A stretch of DNA of 64,000 nucleotides from Paraburkholderia aromaticivorans (GTDB taxonomy: Bacteria; Pseudomonadota; Gammaproteobacteria; Burkholderiales; Burkholderiaceae). The DNA lies in NCBI RefSeq assembly GCF_012689525.1, contig NZ_CP051516.1:496001-560000 (forward strand), written 5' to 3'. The notes beneath the pieces are model-generated. The model was not told the DNA's origin. It saw nothing but the letters and a program-made list of their open reading frames with translations, and searched no databases. Position 1 is the first letter of the stretch. Each line of letters starts with the position of its first letter. Below are positions 10,059-20,312 of the stretch, in pieces. The translations under genes and the position numbers were made by a program.

Positions 10059-12158
10059 TCAGGCGGCGAGTCGGGAAATGTCGGCGACGCAGTTCATCTG
10101 CTGATGCAGTGCGCCGAGCAAGGCCAAACGGTTGGCGCGCAACGCCGGATCTTCGGCGTTGACCATCACGTCGTTGAAGAACGTGTCGACCGGTTCGCGC
10201 AACGCGGCGAGCGCGGTTAGCGCGCCCGTGTAGTCGCGTGCGGCCAGTTGCGATTGCACGCGCGGCGCGACCTGTTCGAGTTGCGCATGCAAGGCTTTTT
10301 CCGCCGCTTCGATGAGCAGGGTGACCTGCACGCCGCCGGTCGCCGCGCCTTCCGACTTCTTCAAAATGTTCGAGATGCGCTTGTTGGCCGCCGCGAGCGA
10401 TGCCGCTTCTGGCAACGCCGCGAATTCCCGCACGGCATCCAGACGCGCAACGATGTCGTCGAGACGCGTGGGGTTCAGCGCCAGCACCGCGTCGATTTCG
10501 CCCGGCGCGTAGCCTCGTTCGCGCAGCAGGCCGCGCAGACGGTCCATGCTGAATTCGTAAATGGCTTGCGTCGAATCGGCGACGTTCGGCACGGCGGCGA
10601 ATTGCGCGTGAGCCGTGCGCAGCAGTTCGACCAGGTCGATCGGCAATTGCTTCTCGACGAGAATGCGCAGCACGCCGAGCGCGTGACGGCGCAACGCGAA
10701 CGGGTCTTTCTCGCCGGTGGGTTGCAGGCCGATGCCCCAGATGCCGACCAGCGTTTCGAGCTTGTCGGCCAGCGCGACGACAGTACCGGTTGCAGTGGTG
10801 GGCAATGCATCGCCGGAGAAACGCGGCTGATAATGTTCCGAGCACGCGAGCGCGACTTCTTCCGGCTCGCCGTCGTGGCGCGCGTAGTAGGTGCCCATCG
10901 TGCCTTGCAGCTCGGGGAATTCGCCCACCATGTCGGTGATCAGGTCGGCCTTGGCCAGACGCGCGGCGCGCTTCGCGAGCGTCACGTCCGCGCCGATCAA
11001 TCCGGCGATCGCGCCGGCCAGCGCTTCGACGCGCTCCACGCGTTGCAGCGCCGAGCCCAGCTTGTTGTGATACACGACGTTCGCGAGCAGCGGCACGCGA
11101 TCGGCGAGCGGCTTCTTCTTGTCCTGCTCGAAGAAGAACTTCGCGTCAGCGAGACGCGGACGCACCACACGTTCATTGCCTTCGACGATATCGCCCGGCG
11201 TGGACGTCTCGATATTCGACACGATCAGGAAGCGCGAACGCAGCTTGCCGTTCGCATCGGTTAGCGCGAAGTATTTCTGGTTGGTCTGCATGGTGAGGAT
11301 CAGGCATTCCTGCGGCACTTGCAGAAATTCGTCCTCGAAACGGCACGCGTAGACCACCGGCCATTCGACCAGCGACGTGACTTCGTCCAGCAGCGATTCC
11401 GGCATCACCACCTGGTCGCCGTCGGCTTGCGCGAGCAGATGCGTGCGGATGGTTTCCTTGCGATCGACGAAACTCGCGACCACGTGCCCTTTATGCAGCA
11501 GCGTCTCGGCGTAAGTATCCGCGTGCTGGATCTGCACGAAACCTTCGGAGAGGAAGCGATGGCCGAGCGTGGTGTCGTCGGCGTCGATGCCGAGCGCGCT
11601 CACCGGCACGATCTGTTCGCCATGCAGCGCGGTCAGCCGATGCGCCGGACGCACGAACTGCACGTTGGTGCCGTCCGGGCGCTGATACGTCATGACTTTC
11701 GGGATCGGCAGTTTGGCGAGCGTTTCGTCGAGCGCGCTTTGCAGGCCGTCGGCGAGCGTGGCGCCGGGCGCGGCATAGCGCAGGAAGAAGGCTTCGGCCT
11801 TGCCGTCCTGCGCGCGCTCCAGGTCGTTCACCGAAAAATCGGGGAAGCCGAGCGCGGCGAGTTTCTTGGTGAGCGGCGCGGTGGGCTGGCCGTCTTTATC
11901 CAGCGCGACGGAAACCGGCAGCAGTTTTTCGCGCACGTGTTTTTCCGGCGCAACGGCGCGCACGTTCTTGATCATGACGGCGAGGCGGCGCGGCGTGGCA
12001 TAACGTTCGAACGACAGTTCGCCTTCGACCAGATCGCGCGCCGCGAGGCGCTGCGCAATGCCTTCCGCGAAGGCGTCGCCGAGACGCGCGAGCGCTTTCG
12101 GCGGCAGTTCTTCGGTCAGCAGCTCGACGAGCAGGGTAGCTTGATGGGGTTGAGTCAT
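10059..12158 (-). CDS. glyS: Glycine-tRNA ligase beta subunit
   Basis: GlyS is the 699-aa tRNA-binding subunit of the bacterial alpha2beta2 glycyl-tRNA synthetase. The N-terminus [17 protein letters not shown] and the internal [16 protein letters not shown] and [20 protein letters not shown] are characteristic. The HD-domain-like middle region ([15 protein letters not shown]) and the C-terminal anticodon-binding helical domain ([19 protein letters not shown]) are present. The gene follows glyQ by 15 nt. No T-box or glycine riboswitch was seen upstream. Confidence 0.97.
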   Translation of the reverse strand: MTQPHQATLLVELLTEELPPKALARLGDAFAEGIAQRLAARDLVEGELSFERYATPRRLAVMIKNVRAVAPEKHVREKLLPVSVALDKDGQPTAPLTKKLAALGFPDFSVNDLERAQDGKAEAFFLRYAAPGATLADGLQSALDETLAKLPIPKVMTYQRPDGTNVQFVRPAHRLTALHGEQIVPVSALGIDADDTTLGHRFLSEGFVQIQHADTYAETLLHKGHVVASFVDRKETIRTHLLAQADGDQVVMPESLLDEVTSLVEWPVVYACRFEDEFLQVPQECLILTMQTNQKYFALTDANGKLRSRFLIVSNIETSTPGDIVEGNERVVRPRLADAKFFFEQDKKKPLADRVPLLANVVYHNKLGSALQRVERVEALAGAIAGLIGADVTLAKRAARLAKADLITDMVGEFPELQGTMGTYYARHDGEPEEVALACSEHYQPRFSGDALPTTATGTVVALADKLETLVGIWGIGLQPTGEKDPFALRRHALGVLRILVEKQLPIDLVELLRTAHAQFAAVPNVADSTQAIYEFSMDRLRGLLRERGYAPGEIDAVLALNPTRLDDIVARLDAVREFAALPEAASLAAANKRISNILKKSEGAATGGVQVTLLIEAAEKALHAQLEQVAPRVQSQLAARDYTGALTALAALREPVDTFFNDVMVNAEDPALRANRLALLGALHQQMNCVADISRLAA

Positions 12159-12173
12159 GTGTTGATGTTCTCG

Positions 12174-13181
12174 TCAGTCCTGGTCGATCTTGCGTTCGAC
12201 TTTCAGCGGCGGCGCCCACGCGGGCATCGCGGCATCCTGTTCGTCGGTCGTGAGGCCGGGCACGCCGTGCACCGGATTGCCGAGCATCGGGAAGCCGAGC
12301 TTTTCGCGCGAATCGTAGTAGGCCTGCGCGACCAGCTTCGACAGCGCACGGATGCGGCCGATATACGCCGCGCGTTCCGTGACCGAAATGGCGCCGCGTG
12401 CGTCGAGCAGGTTGAACGTGTGGCCGGCCTTCAGTACCAGCTCATAGGAGGGCAGCGCGAGCTGCGCTTCGATCATGCGCCTGGCTTCGGCTTCGTAGCT
12501 GTTGAAGATCGAGAACAGCAACTCGACGTTTGCGTGCTCGAAGTTGTAGGTGGACTGTTCGACTTCGTTCTGGTGGTACACGTCGCCATAAGTCAGGCGA
12601 CGCAGTTCCGGGCCGTTCGGGCCTTGCTCTTCCCACTCGGTCCAGACGAGGTCGTAGACGTTTTCGACCTTCTGCAGATACATGGCGAGGCGTTCGAGCC
12701 CGTACGTGATTTCGCCGAGCACGGGTTTGCAATCCAGGCCGCCCACCTGTTGGAAGTACGTGAACTGGGTCACTTCCATGCCGTTCAGCCACACTTCCCA
12801 GCCCAGACCCCAGGCGCCGAGCGTGGGGTTTTCCCAGTCGTCTTCGACGAAGCGCACGTCGTTCTGCTTCAGGTCGAAGCCGAGGGCTTCGAGCGAGCCG
12901 AGGTACAGATCGAGGATATTTTCCGGCGCCGGCTTGAGCACCACCTGGTACTGGTAGTAGTGCTGCAGACGGTTCGGGTTCTCACCGTAGCGGCCGTCTT
13001 TCGGGCGGCGCGACGGTTGCACGTACGCCGCGCGCCACGGCTCGGGGCCGACCGCGCGCAGGAAGGTATGGACGTGGGACGTGCCCGCGCCGACTTCCAT
13101 GTCGATCGGCTGGAGCAACGCGCAACCCTGCTTGTCCCAGTAGGACTGCAAGGTCAGGATGATTTGCTGAAACGTGAGCAT
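12174..13181 (-). CDS. glyQ: Glycine-tRNA ligase alpha subunit
   Basis: GlyQ is the catalytic subunit that activates glycine and charges tRNA-Gly with GlyS. The 335-aa sequence opens with [20 protein letters not shown]. It contains [20 protein letters not shown] and [21 protein letters not shown], all standard class II GlyQ motifs. The start at 13181 is chosen over an in-frame ATG six codons upstream because it matches the family N-terminus. Burkholderia relatives usually have lnt upstream (recalled, not checked). Here the next gene is an FMN glutamate-synthase-like gene on the same strand. Confidence 0.97.
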   Translation of the reverse strand: MLTFQQIILTLQSYWDKQGCALLQPIDMEVGAGTSHVHTFLRAVGPEPWRAAYVQPSRRPKDGRYGENPNRLQHYYQYQVVLKPAPENILDLYLGSLEALGFDLKQNDVRFVEDDWENPTLGAWGLGWEVWLNGMEVTQFTYFQQVGGLDCKPVLGEITYGLERLAMYLQKVENVYDLVWTEWEEQGPNGPELRRLTYGDVYHQNEVEQSTYNFEHANVELLFSIFNSYEAEARRMIEAQLALPSYELVLKAGHTFNLLDARGAISVTERAAYIGRIRALSKLVAQAYYDSREKLGFPMLGNPVHGVPGLTTDEQDAAMPAWAPPLKVERKIDQD

Positions 13182-13335
13182 GAAGTGCCTTTCGGGCATG
13201 AGGCCGCGCCGTGAGCGCCGAAGCGCGCCGGGTGGCCGTGGAGCGAAGTGCTAAACCGTAGATTTTAACGGAAAGGGAGGGGGGTGTCCGTTTTGCGGGG
13301 TCGGACGGGAGATTGAGTGTTCTTTAGACGACAAA

Positions 13336-13354
13336 GGGCCGCGTGTGGCGGCCC
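13336..13354 (-). terminator. Probable intrinsic terminator after the glutamate-synthase-like gene
   Basis: The 7-bp arms GGGCCGC and GCGGCCC flank a 5-nt loop. On the minus strand the hairpin is followed by TTT and lies 45 nt past the stop at 13399. The short U-tract lowers confidence. Confidence 0.55.
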
Positions 13355-13398
13355 TGCGTCGTTGGTCATGCGTCGTGCCGACTACGTCGGCCACTGGC

Positions 13399-15009
13399 TC
13401 AGGTCGCCGCCAGTTCCATCTTCGGCGAGAACGAATCGCTCTGCGCCACCGGCCAATACTTCTCGAACAGCGAGTAGCGATAGTTGTCGTTGAGCAGATC
13501 GTTCGGTTCGAGATACTTCAGCAGTTCCGACATCAACCGCACCTCATGCGACGACACGCGCCGCACGATGTGATGCGCGCGCAGTTCCGCCGGATGCTTC
13601 AGCCCCGCGGCCTGAATGATTTCCTTCAGCGCATGCAGCGTGTTGTGATGGAAATTGAACACGCGGTCGGCCTTGTCCGGAACCACCAAAGCGCGCTGGC
13701 GCACGGGGTCTTGCGTCGCGACGCCGGTCGGGCAGCGCCCCGTGTGGCAGGTCTGGGCCTGAATGCAGCCCACCGCGAACATGAAGCCGCGCGCAGCGTT
13801 GACCCAATCCGCGCCGATCGCGAGGGTCTTGGTGATGTCGAACGCGGTGATCATCTTGCCGCTCGCGCCGATGCGAATACGTTGCCGCAAGCCGATGCCG
13901 ACCAGCGTGTTGTGCACCAGCAGCAGGCCCTCTTGCAACGGCACACCGACGTGATCGGTGAATTCGAGCGGCGCCGCGCCCGTGCCGCCTTCCGCGCCGT
14001 CCACGACGATGAAGTCCGGCAGGATGCCGGTTTCCAGCATCGCCTTGGCAATGCCGAAGAATTCCCACGGATGTCCAATGCACAGCTTGAAGCCGGTCGG
14101 CTTGCCACCTGACAGCGTGCGCAGACGGTCGACGAATTCGAGCAGGCCGCGCGGCGTCGAGAACTCGGAGTGCGTAGCCGGCGAGATGCAGTCGCGGCCC
14201 ATCGGCACGCCGCGTGTCTCCGCGATTTCCGGTGTGATCTTGGCGGCCGGCAGCACGCCGCCGTGACCCGGCTTCGCGCCTTGCGAGAGCTTCACCTCGA
14301 TCATCTTCACTTGCGGCTCGGCGGCCTGCTTCGCAAACTTCTCCGCGCTGAACGTGCCGTCGTCGTTGCGGCAGCCGAAGTAGCCCGAAGCGATTTCCCA
14401 GATGATGTCGCCGCCATGCTCACGGTGATATTTCGACATCGAGCCTTCGCCGGTGTCGTGCGCGAAGTTGCCTTTCTTCGCGCCGAGGTTCAGCGCCATG
14501 ATCGCGTTCGCCGAGAGCGAGCCGAAGCTCATCGCCGAGACGTTGAAGATCGACATCGAATAAGGCTGCGCGCGATCCGGTCCGACGACGATGCGGAAGT
14601 CGTGATTCTCGAGCGTGGTCGGCGCGAGCGAGTGGCTGATCCATTCATGTGCCACCGCTTTGACGTCGAGTTCGGTCCCGTACGGGCGGCTGTCGACGTC
14701 GTTCTTCGCGCGCTGATAGACGATGCTGCGCTGGACGCGCGAGAACGGCTTTTCGTCCGTGTCGCCTTCGACGAAATACTGGCGGATTTCCGGACGGATG
14801 AATTCGAACAGGAAACGGAAATGGCCCCACAGTGGATAGTTGCGCAGGATCGCGTGGCGCTGCTGCGTCAGGTCGAACAGGCCGAGCGCGACCAGCGCGA
14901 GCGGCACGATGATCCAGAACCAGGCAATGTGATGCGTGTCGGCCAACGCCGCGCAGACGGCGAACAGCGCGGCTGCGCACCACATGGCCAGATAACGTCG
15001 AGAAAACAT
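13399..15009 (-). CDS. FMN-binding glutamate synthase family protein, membrane anchored
   Basis: The 536-aa protein has two N-terminal hydrophobic helices (about residues 5-45) and then a GltB-like FMN/TIM-barrel domain. Motifs include ISPATHSEFSTPRGLLEF, DFIVVDGAEGGTGAAP and GRCPTGVATQDP. The last carries Cys of the type that binds the Fe-S cluster in glutamate synthase. It lacks the glutaminase and GXGXG domains of GltB, so it cannot be a complete glutamate synthase, and its substrate is unknown. TGGAG stands just before the ATG at 15009. Confidence 0.85.
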   Translation of the reverse strand: MFSRRYLAMWCAAALFAVCAALADTHHIAWFWIIVPLALVALGLFDLTQQRHAILRNYPLWGHFRFLFEFIRPEIRQYFVEGDTDEKPFSRVQRSIVYQRAKNDVDSRPYGTELDVKAVAHEWISHSLAPTTLENHDFRIVVGPDRAQPYSMSIFNVSAMSFGSLSANAIMALNLGAKKGNFAHDTGEGSMSKYHREHGGDIIWEIASGYFGCRNDDGTFSAEKFAKQAAEPQVKMIEVKLSQGAKPGHGGVLPAAKITPEIAETRGVPMGRDCISPATHSEFSTPRGLLEFVDRLRTLSGGKPTGFKLCIGHPWEFFGIAKAMLETGILPDFIVVDGAEGGTGAAPLEFTDHVGVPLQEGLLLVHNTLVGIGLRQRIRIGASGKMITAFDITKTLAIGADWVNAARGFMFAVGCIQAQTCHTGRCPTGVATQDPVRQRALVVPDKADRVFNFHHNTLHALKEIIQAAGLKHPAELRAHHIVRRVSSHEVRLMSELLKYLEPNDLLNDNYRYSLFEKYWPVAQSDSFSPKMELAAT

Positions 15010-15227
15010 GGGGACTCCAGTGCAGTGAGGATCGTCACGGCGGGATCGCCAGCGCTGCCGGCACAGACGGAATCCGCCGCGAAGGAAAACGAACGGCTGC
15101 TTGTTATGGTGAAGCTAGCTGCGGCTTGAAGAGCGAGCGCATGGATGCCACGCGCAGCGCAGGTTGAAGCGTGAAAGTGAAGCGCGTGCGGCGATAGGCC
15201 GTGTTGCCGCACGATCAGACGCGTGGA

Positions 15228-16373
15228 TCAACGGGCGCTCAGCAGCGCCGCTTTTTGCGGCTCGCGCGCGACCGGCTGTCCGGTGACCGCGTGTTCGATG
15301 ATGCCGCCGCCGAGGCACACGTCGCCATCGTAGAGCACCGCAGATTGCCCCGGTGTGACAGCCCATTGCGCCGCGTCGAAATTCAGTTCGAAAAGGCCTT
15401 CGCCGCCGCCCGCCGCACTGAACGTGCACGGCGCATCCGCTTGCCGGTAACGGGTCTTCGCGCCGCACGCAAAGCCGTCCGCCGGCGGCTCGCCGGCCAC
15501 CCAGCTCGTATTGCCGGCGGACAGCGTATGGCTGAGCAGCCATGCGTGATCGTGGCCCTGCGCGACGTACAGCGTGTTCGACGGAATGTCCTTGCCGGCG
15601 ACGAACCACGGCTCGCCGCTGCCGTCCTTGCTGCCGCCGAGGCCGATGCCCTTGCGCTGGCCGAACGTGTAGAACGCGAGGCCGATGTGTTCGCCGACCA
15701 CTTTGCCGTCGGTGGTTTTCATCGGGCCCGGTTGGGTCGGCAGATAGCGGTTCAGGAAGTCGCGGAACGGCCGTTCGCCGATAAAGCAGATGCCGGTCGA
15801 GTCTTTCTTCTTCGCATTGGGCAGCGCGATCTGCTCGGCGATTTCACGTACCTTGGTTTTCGGAATCTCGCCGAGCGGAAACAGTGTCTTCGACAATTGC
15901 GCCTGATTCAACCGATGCAGAAAGTACGACTGGTCTTTCGTATGGTCGAACGCCTTCAGCAGTTCGAAGCGGCCGTTGTTCTCGCGCACGCGCGCATAGT
16001 GGCCGGTCGCGATGGTTTCCGCGCCGAGCGACATGGCGTGGTCGAGGAAAGCCTTGAACTTGATTTCGGCGTTGCAGAGCACGTCCGGATTCGGCGTGCG
16101 GCCGGCCGAGTATTCGCGCAGGAATTCGGCGAACACGCGGTCCTTGTATTCCGAGGCGAAGTTGACCGCTTCGACGTCGATGCCGATCAGGTCCGCCACC
16201 GAAACCACGTCGATCCAGTCCTGTCGCGTCGAGCAGTATTCGCTGTCGTCGTCGTCTTCCCAGTTTTTCATGAACAGGCCGACCACGTCGTAGCCCTGTT
16301 CCTTCAGCAGCCATGCGGTAACCGACGAATCGACGCCGCCCGACATGCCTACTACGACTTTCTGCTTGCTCAT
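15228..16373 (-). CDS. mnmA: tRNA-specific 2-thiouridylase MnmA
   Basis: MnmA thiolates U34 of Lys, Glu and Gln tRNAs using sulfur relayed by the Tus proteins. The 381-aa protein has the PP-loop [17 protein letters not shown] and [12 protein letters not shown] with its catalytic Cys. A second Cys lies in [14 protein letters not shown]. The QRKGIGLGG segment and a C-terminal beta-barrel domain follow. It lies 58 nt after a Nudix hydrolase gene on the same strand, so they are probably co-transcribed. Confidence 0.96.
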   Translation of the reverse strand: MSKQKVVVGMSGGVDSSVTAWLLKEQGYDVVGLFMKNWEDDDDSEYCSTRQDWIDVVSVADLIGIDVEAVNFASEYKDRVFAEFLREYSAGRTPNPDVLCNAEIKFKAFLDHAMSLGAETIATGHYARVRENNGRFELLKAFDHTKDQSYFLHRLNQAQLSKTLFPLGEIPKTKVREIAEQIALPNAKKKDSTGICFIGERPFRDFLNRYLPTQPGPMKTTDGKVVGEHIGLAFYTFGQRKGIGLGGSKDGSGEPWFVAGKDIPSNTLYVAQGHDHAWLLSHTLSAGNTSWVAGEPPADGFACGAKTRYRQADAPCTFSAAGGGEGLFELNFDAAQWAVTPGQSAVLYDGDVCLGGGIIEHAVTGQPVAREPQKAALLSAR

Positions 16374-16431
16374 AAGATGCTCACTGGGTGCTGCGTGACT
16401 TCATGGATCGTGGGTGGGCCGCTGGTTGCGG

Positions 16432-16911
16432 CTATCTTTTTTGCCCGACCGAATGCGTGTGCACGAAGTCGAGCGGGAAACGCCGGCCCGCGAGGTAATC
16501 GTCGAGACATTGCATGACGAGCGGCGTGCGGTGCCGTTCGGGACAGGCGCGCAATTCGTCGGCGCTCATCCACAACGTGCGGACGATGTCGGGGTCGAGG
16601 GCGCGCTGCGGATCGGCTTCGCCGCCCGCGCCGCAATAGGTGAAGCGCAGGTAGGTGACGCCCTCACTGCCGGGCCGCTCGAAATGGGTCATGTACATGC
16701 CCACCAGCGCCTCGGGCGCGAACGGATGGGCGGTTTCCTCGAGCGTTTCGCGGATCACCGCTTCCAACAGCGTCTCGCCCGCCTCCAGATGGCCTGCGGG
16801 CTGGTTCAGGCGCAGCCCGTCGGCGGTATGTTCCTCGACCACGAGAAAGCGCCCGTCACGCTCGACGATGGCCGCGACGGTGACGTGCGGCAGCCAGGTT
16901 TCCGGTTTCAT
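16432..16911 (-). CDS. Nudix hydrolase (NudJ-like)
   Basis: The 159-aa protein has a complete Nudix box, GHLEAGETLLEAVIRETLEE, at about residues 39-58, binding Mg2+ for diphosphate hydrolysis. The N-terminus WLPHVTVAAIVERDGRFLVVEEHT and position beside mnmA match NudJ, a thiamine-diphosphate/nucleoside-triphosphate phosphatase. In E. coli nudJ also lies beside mnmA. Substrate assignment is by similarity and context only. Confidence 0.85.
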   Translation of the reverse strand: MKPETWLPHVTVAAIVERDGRFLVVEEHTADGLRLNQPAGHLEAGETLLEAVIRETLEETAHPFAPEALVGMYMTHFERPGSEGVTYLRFTYCGAGGEADPQRALDPDIVRTLWMSADELRACPERHRTPLVMQCLDDYLAGRRFPLDFVHTHSVGQKR

Positions 16912-17255
16912 GGGTGCGCATTTTACCGGTTATGGGCCTCGCCTGCCGGGAAGCGGGCGGCGGGCCGGGGCGACGGGCGGGCGGCGAGCTGCGGCCAGGC
17001 GGCGGCGCGCCGCCCGCAGTGGAGTGACCGGGGCGAGCGTGCGGCCGCGGAATGATGCCCTTTGAATCGGCCCGGGTTGCGGCCCGCGCTGCACGACCGG
17101 CAAGTCGACCGCGCCCGTTGGGCACCCCCGGATTGTCCCCGATTTTTGCGCACCCCCCGGTTTCGGTTAAAGTGAGGCGTTAGCCGTTGCACTGCAAGCC
17201 GGCGTGCCTCGTCGGCCGATCTGTCGTAAAACAGGAAGTCGAGGAGGAGAACAAG
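16912..17255. other. Intergenic region between the Nudix gene and pntA1
   Basis: These 344 nt separate two divergent genes and should contain both promoters. The part nearer the Nudix gene is extremely GC-rich, with self-complementary GGCGGCGCGCCGCC-type sequence. A weak sigma-70-like pair TTTTGC-N17-TTAAAG lies about 80 nt before pntA1. GAGGAGGA at 17241-17248 is the pntA1 ribosome binding site. No coding or RNA gene was recognised. Confidence 0.5.
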
Positions 17256-18398
17256 ATGCACATCGGAGTGCCAGCCGAGACGCGCGCGCACGAAACCCGC
17301 GTCGCCGCGACGCCCGAAACGGTCAAGAAGTATGTGACCCAGGGCCACCGGGTCACGATCCAGAGCGGCGCCGGGACCGGCGCCAGCTTTCCTGACGATG
17401 CCTTTACGGCCGCCGGCGCGGAGATCGTCGACGCGGCGACCGCGTTCGGCGCCGATCTCGTCCTGAAGGTCCAGTCGCCGACCGACGCCGAGTTGCCGCT
17501 TCTGAAGCGCGGCGCGACGCTCGTCGGCATGCTCGATCCCTTTAATACCGAAAACTCATCAAAGCTGGCGACTGCGGGCGTGACGGCGTTCGCGCTCGAA
17601 GCGGCGCCAAGAACCACGCGCGCGCAGAGTCTCGACGTTTTGAGCTCGCAGGCGAATATCGCCGGGTACAAAGCGGTGCTGCTGGCCGCCACGCTCTATC
17701 CGCGCTTCATGCCGATGCTGATGACCGCCGCCGGTACCGTCAAAGCGGCCCGCGTGCTGATTCTCGGCGCGGGCGTCGCCGGCTTGCAGGCGATTGCGAC
17801 CGCCAAGCGCCTGGGCGCGGTGATCGAAGCGTCCGACGTGCGGCCGGCGGTAAAAGAGCAGATCGAATCACTCGGCGCGAAGTTTCTCGACGTGCCCTAC
17901 GAAACCGACGAGGAGCGCGAAGCCGCGCAGGGCGTCGGCGGCTACGCGCGGCCGATGCCGCCTTCGTGGCTCACGCGCCAGTCCGGGCTGGTCCACGAGC
18001 GGGCGAAACAGGCGGATATCGTCATCTCCACCGCGTTGATTCCCGGCCGGGCGGCGCCAACGCTGATCTCCGTCGAAACCGTTCAGGCGATGAAACCCGG
18101 CTCCGTGCTGATCGACCTCGCTGCCGGCCGGGGCGCGGAGTATGAAGGCCAGCGCGGCGGCAACTGTCCGCTCACCGAGGCGGACAAGGTGGTCATCAAA
18201 TACGGCGTGACCCTCGTCGGCTATACGAATCTGGCCTCGATGGTGCCCGCCGATGCGTCCTCGCTTTACGCACGCAACCTGCTCGACTTCCTCAAGCTGA
18301 TCATCACGAAGGAAGCCACCCTGAACATCGATCTCACGGACGATATCGTCGCGGCCACGCTGTTGGCCCGTGATGGTGAAGTCACGCGCAAGTCATAA
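17256..18398 (+). CDS. pntA: NAD(P) transhydrogenase subunit alpha, part 1
   Basis: This 380-aa NAD(H)-binding domain I of the proton-translocating transhydrogenase starts MHIGVPAETRAHETRVA. It carries the Rossmann motif VLILGAGVAGLQAIATAKRLG, the RQD-loop-type region (about TDEEREAAQGVGGYA), and MKPGSVLIDLAAGRGAEYEG. In E. coli one PntA chain also contains the first membrane helices. Here those are the separate next gene, the three-subunit form found in many alpha- and betaproteobacteria. GAGGAGGA 7 nt upstream fixes the ATG at 17256. Confidence 0.95.
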   Translation: MHIGVPAETRAHETRVAATPETVKKYVTQGHRVTIQSGAGTGASFPDDAFTAAGAEIVDAATAFGADLVLKVQSPTDAELPLLKRGATLVGMLDPFNTENSSKLATAGVTAFALEAAPRTTRAQSLDVLSSQANIAGYKAVLLAATLYPRFMPMLMTAAGTVKAARVLILGAGVAGLQAIATAKRLGAVIEASDVRPAVKEQIESLGAKFLDVPYETDEEREAAQGVGGYARPMPPSWLTRQSGLVHERAKQADIVISTALIPGRAAPTLISVETVQAMKPGSVLIDLAAGRGAEYEGQRGGNCPLTEADKVVIKYGVTLVGYTNLASMVPADASSLYARNLLDFLKLIITKEATLNIDLTDDIVAATLLARDGEVTRKS

Positions 18399-18410
18399 AG
18401 GAGAGCGGCG

Positions 18411-18743
18411 ATGGAAGTCATCAACCACACCGTCATCAACCTGATCATCTTCGTGCTGGCGATCTACGTCGGCTACCACGTGGTCTGGAACGTCACGCCC
18501 GCGCTGCACACGCCGCTGATGGCGGTGACCAACGCGATTTCAGCGATCGTGATCGTCGGCGCGATGCTCGCCGCGGGTCTCACTTTAGGCACGCCGGGCA
18601 AGTTCTTCGGCACGCTCGCGGTTGCACTCGCGGCGGTCAACGTGTTCGGCGGCTTTCTCGTCACGCGACGAATGCTGGAGATGTTCCGCAAGAAAGAGCC
18701 GAAAAAGCTCATCGCTGACAAGACGGCCAAGGAGAACGCGTAA
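18411..18743 (+). CDS. NAD(P) transhydrogenase subunit alpha, part 2 (membrane)
   Basis: The 110-aa protein is the membrane portion of the alpha subunit (often PntA2 or PntAB). It has three hydrophobic helices ([59 protein letters not shown]) and a charged tail. It follows the soluble part by 12 nt, with AGGAGA before the ATG. Its stop codon overlaps the pntB start as TAATG at 18741-18745, so translation is coupled. Confidence 0.94.
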   Translation: MEVINHTVINLIIFVLAIYVGYHVVWNVTPALHTPLMAVTNAISAIVIVGAMLAAGLTLGTPGKFFGTLAVALAAVNVFGGFLVTRRMLEMFRKKEPKKLIADKTAKENA

Positions 18744-20197
18744 TGAGTCTGAACGTCGTCACGCTGCTTTATCTGGTCGCGTCGGTCTGCTTCATCCAGG
18801 CGCTTAAAGGGCTGTCGAATCCGAAGACGGCGCGCATCGGCAATACCTTCGGCATGGCCGGGATGGCGATTGCGATCCTCACGACCCTCGCGCTGATCGT
18901 CAAGCAGGCTAACGGGCTCGGTTCGAATCTTGGGTTGGGGCTCGGTCTGCTGCTGGTCGCGCTGGTGATCGGCGGCGCCGTTGGGGCGTTCGTCGCCGCG
19001 CGCGTCGAGATGACCAAGATGCCGGAACTCGTCGCGGCCATGCACTCGCTGATCGGTCTCGCCGCCGTGTGTATCGCGTATGCGGTGGTGTCGGAGCCGG
19101 CTGCGTTCGGTCTCGTCGACCCCGAGAACACGGCACCGGGTTTCCTGCCTTATGGCAATCGCGTCGAGCTGTTCATCGGCACGTTCGTTGGCGCAATCAC
19201 GTTCTCGGGTTCGGTGATCGCGTTCGGCAAGCTGTCGGGTAAGTACAAGTTCCGGCTCTTCCAGGGCGCGCCGGTCGTCTATGCCGGGCAGCATCTGATC
19301 AACCTGCTGCTTGCGCTCGCGATGCTCGGCTTCGGCGTGATCTTCTTCCTCACGCAGGCGTGGCTGCCGTTCATCATCATGACGCTGATTGCGTTCGTGC
19401 TCGGCGTGCTGATCATCATCCCGATCGGCGGCGCGGACATGCCGGTGGTGGTGTCGATGCTGAACTCGTACTCGGGCTGGGCGGCGGCGGGCATCGGCTT
19501 CTCGCTGAACAATCCGATGCTGATCATCGCGGGCTCGCTGGTCGGGTCGTCCGGTGCGATCCTGTCGTACATCATGTGCCGGGCAATGAACCGCTCGTTC
19601 TTCAACGTGATTCTGGGCGGCTTTGGCAATGAGCCGGGCGTGGCTGCGGCGGGCGGGTCGGCGGAGCAGCGTCCGGTGAAATCGGGTTCGGCCGATGATG
19701 CGTCGTTCATGCTCGGCAATGCTGAAACCGTGGTGATCGTGCCGGGTTATGGTCTGGCCGTCGCGCGTGCGCAGCATGCGTTGAAGGAGTTGACCGACAA
19801 GCTGGTCGAGAAGGGCATCGAGGTGAAGTACGCGATTCACCCTGTCGCTGGACGGATGCCGGGGCACATGAACGTGCTGCTCGCGGAAGCCGAGGTGCCG
19901 TACGAAATGGTCTACGAAATGGACGACATCAATGGCGAGTTCGGTCAGGTCGACGTGGTGCTGGTGCTCGGCGCGAACGACGTGGTGAACCCGGCGGCGA
20001 AGACCGACCCGAAGTCGCCGATCGCGGGCATGCCGATCATCGAGGCTTATAAGGCGCGCACGGTGATCGTGAACAAGCGCTCGATGGCCGCAGGTTACGC
20101 GGGGCTCGACAACGATCTGTTCTACATGGACAAGACGATGATGGTGTTCGGCGATGCGAAGAAGGTGATCGAAGATATGGTGAAGGCGGTGGAATAG
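18743..20197 (+). CDS. pntB: NAD(P) transhydrogenase subunit beta
   Basis: PntB carries the second membrane domain and NADP(H)-binding domain III, coupling hydride transfer from NADH to NADP+ with proton influx to make NADPH. The 484-aa chain has many helices in its first ~270 residues. Domain III then shows VVIVPGYGLAVARAQHAL, IHPVAGRMPGHMNVLLAEA, VVLVLGANDVVNPAAKTD and VNKRSMAAGYAGLDNDLFY. It is the last gene of the pntA1-pntA2-pntB operon and is followed by a long perfect hairpin. Confidence 0.97.
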   Translation: MSLNVVTLLYLVASVCFIQALKGLSNPKTARIGNTFGMAGMAIAILTTLALIVKQANGLGSNLGLGLGLLLVALVIGGAVGAFVAARVEMTKMPELVAAMHSLIGLAAVCIAYAVVSEPAAFGLVDPENTAPGFLPYGNRVELFIGTFVGAITFSGSVIAFGKLSGKYKFRLFQGAPVVYAGQHLINLLLALAMLGFGVIFFLTQAWLPFIIMTLIAFVLGVLIIIPIGGADMPVVVSMLNSYSGWAAAGIGFSLNNPMLIIAGSLVGSSGAILSYIMCRAMNRSFFNVILGGFGNEPGVAAAGGSAEQRPVKSGSADDASFMLGNAETVVIVPGYGLAVARAQHALKELTDKLVEKGIEVKYAIHPVAGRMPGHMNVLLAEAEVPYEMVYEMDDINGEFGQVDVVLVLGANDVVNPAAKTDPKSPIAGMPIIEAYKARTVIVNKRSMAAGYAGLDNDLFYMDKTMMVFGDAKKVIEDMVKAVE

Positions 20198-20210
20198 ACG
20201 CATGCCCGGC

Positions 20211-20242
20211 GTTCGCGGCCCGCTTCGAAGCGGGCCGCGAAC
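20211..20242 (+). terminator. 32-nt perfect palindrome after pntB
   Basis: GTTCGCGGCCCGCTTC is followed directly by its reverse complement, giving a hairpin of up to 14 bp with a small loop 13 nt after the pntB stop. There is no U-tract, so it may be a 3'-end protector or half-terminator instead of a full intrinsic terminator. Confidence 0.55.
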
Positions 20243-20312
20243 GGCTCCGTCGTCTGCCATCAATCTGCGCGAAAAGGATGTCTTCCGCCGCCGCCGTTTT
20301 CGCGTAGTGGCT

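Noticed and set aside
11319..13214. 631-codon plus-strand frame over glyS/glyQ
   Set aside because: It is the antisense shadow of two well-conserved synthetase genes and has no protein-like motifs.
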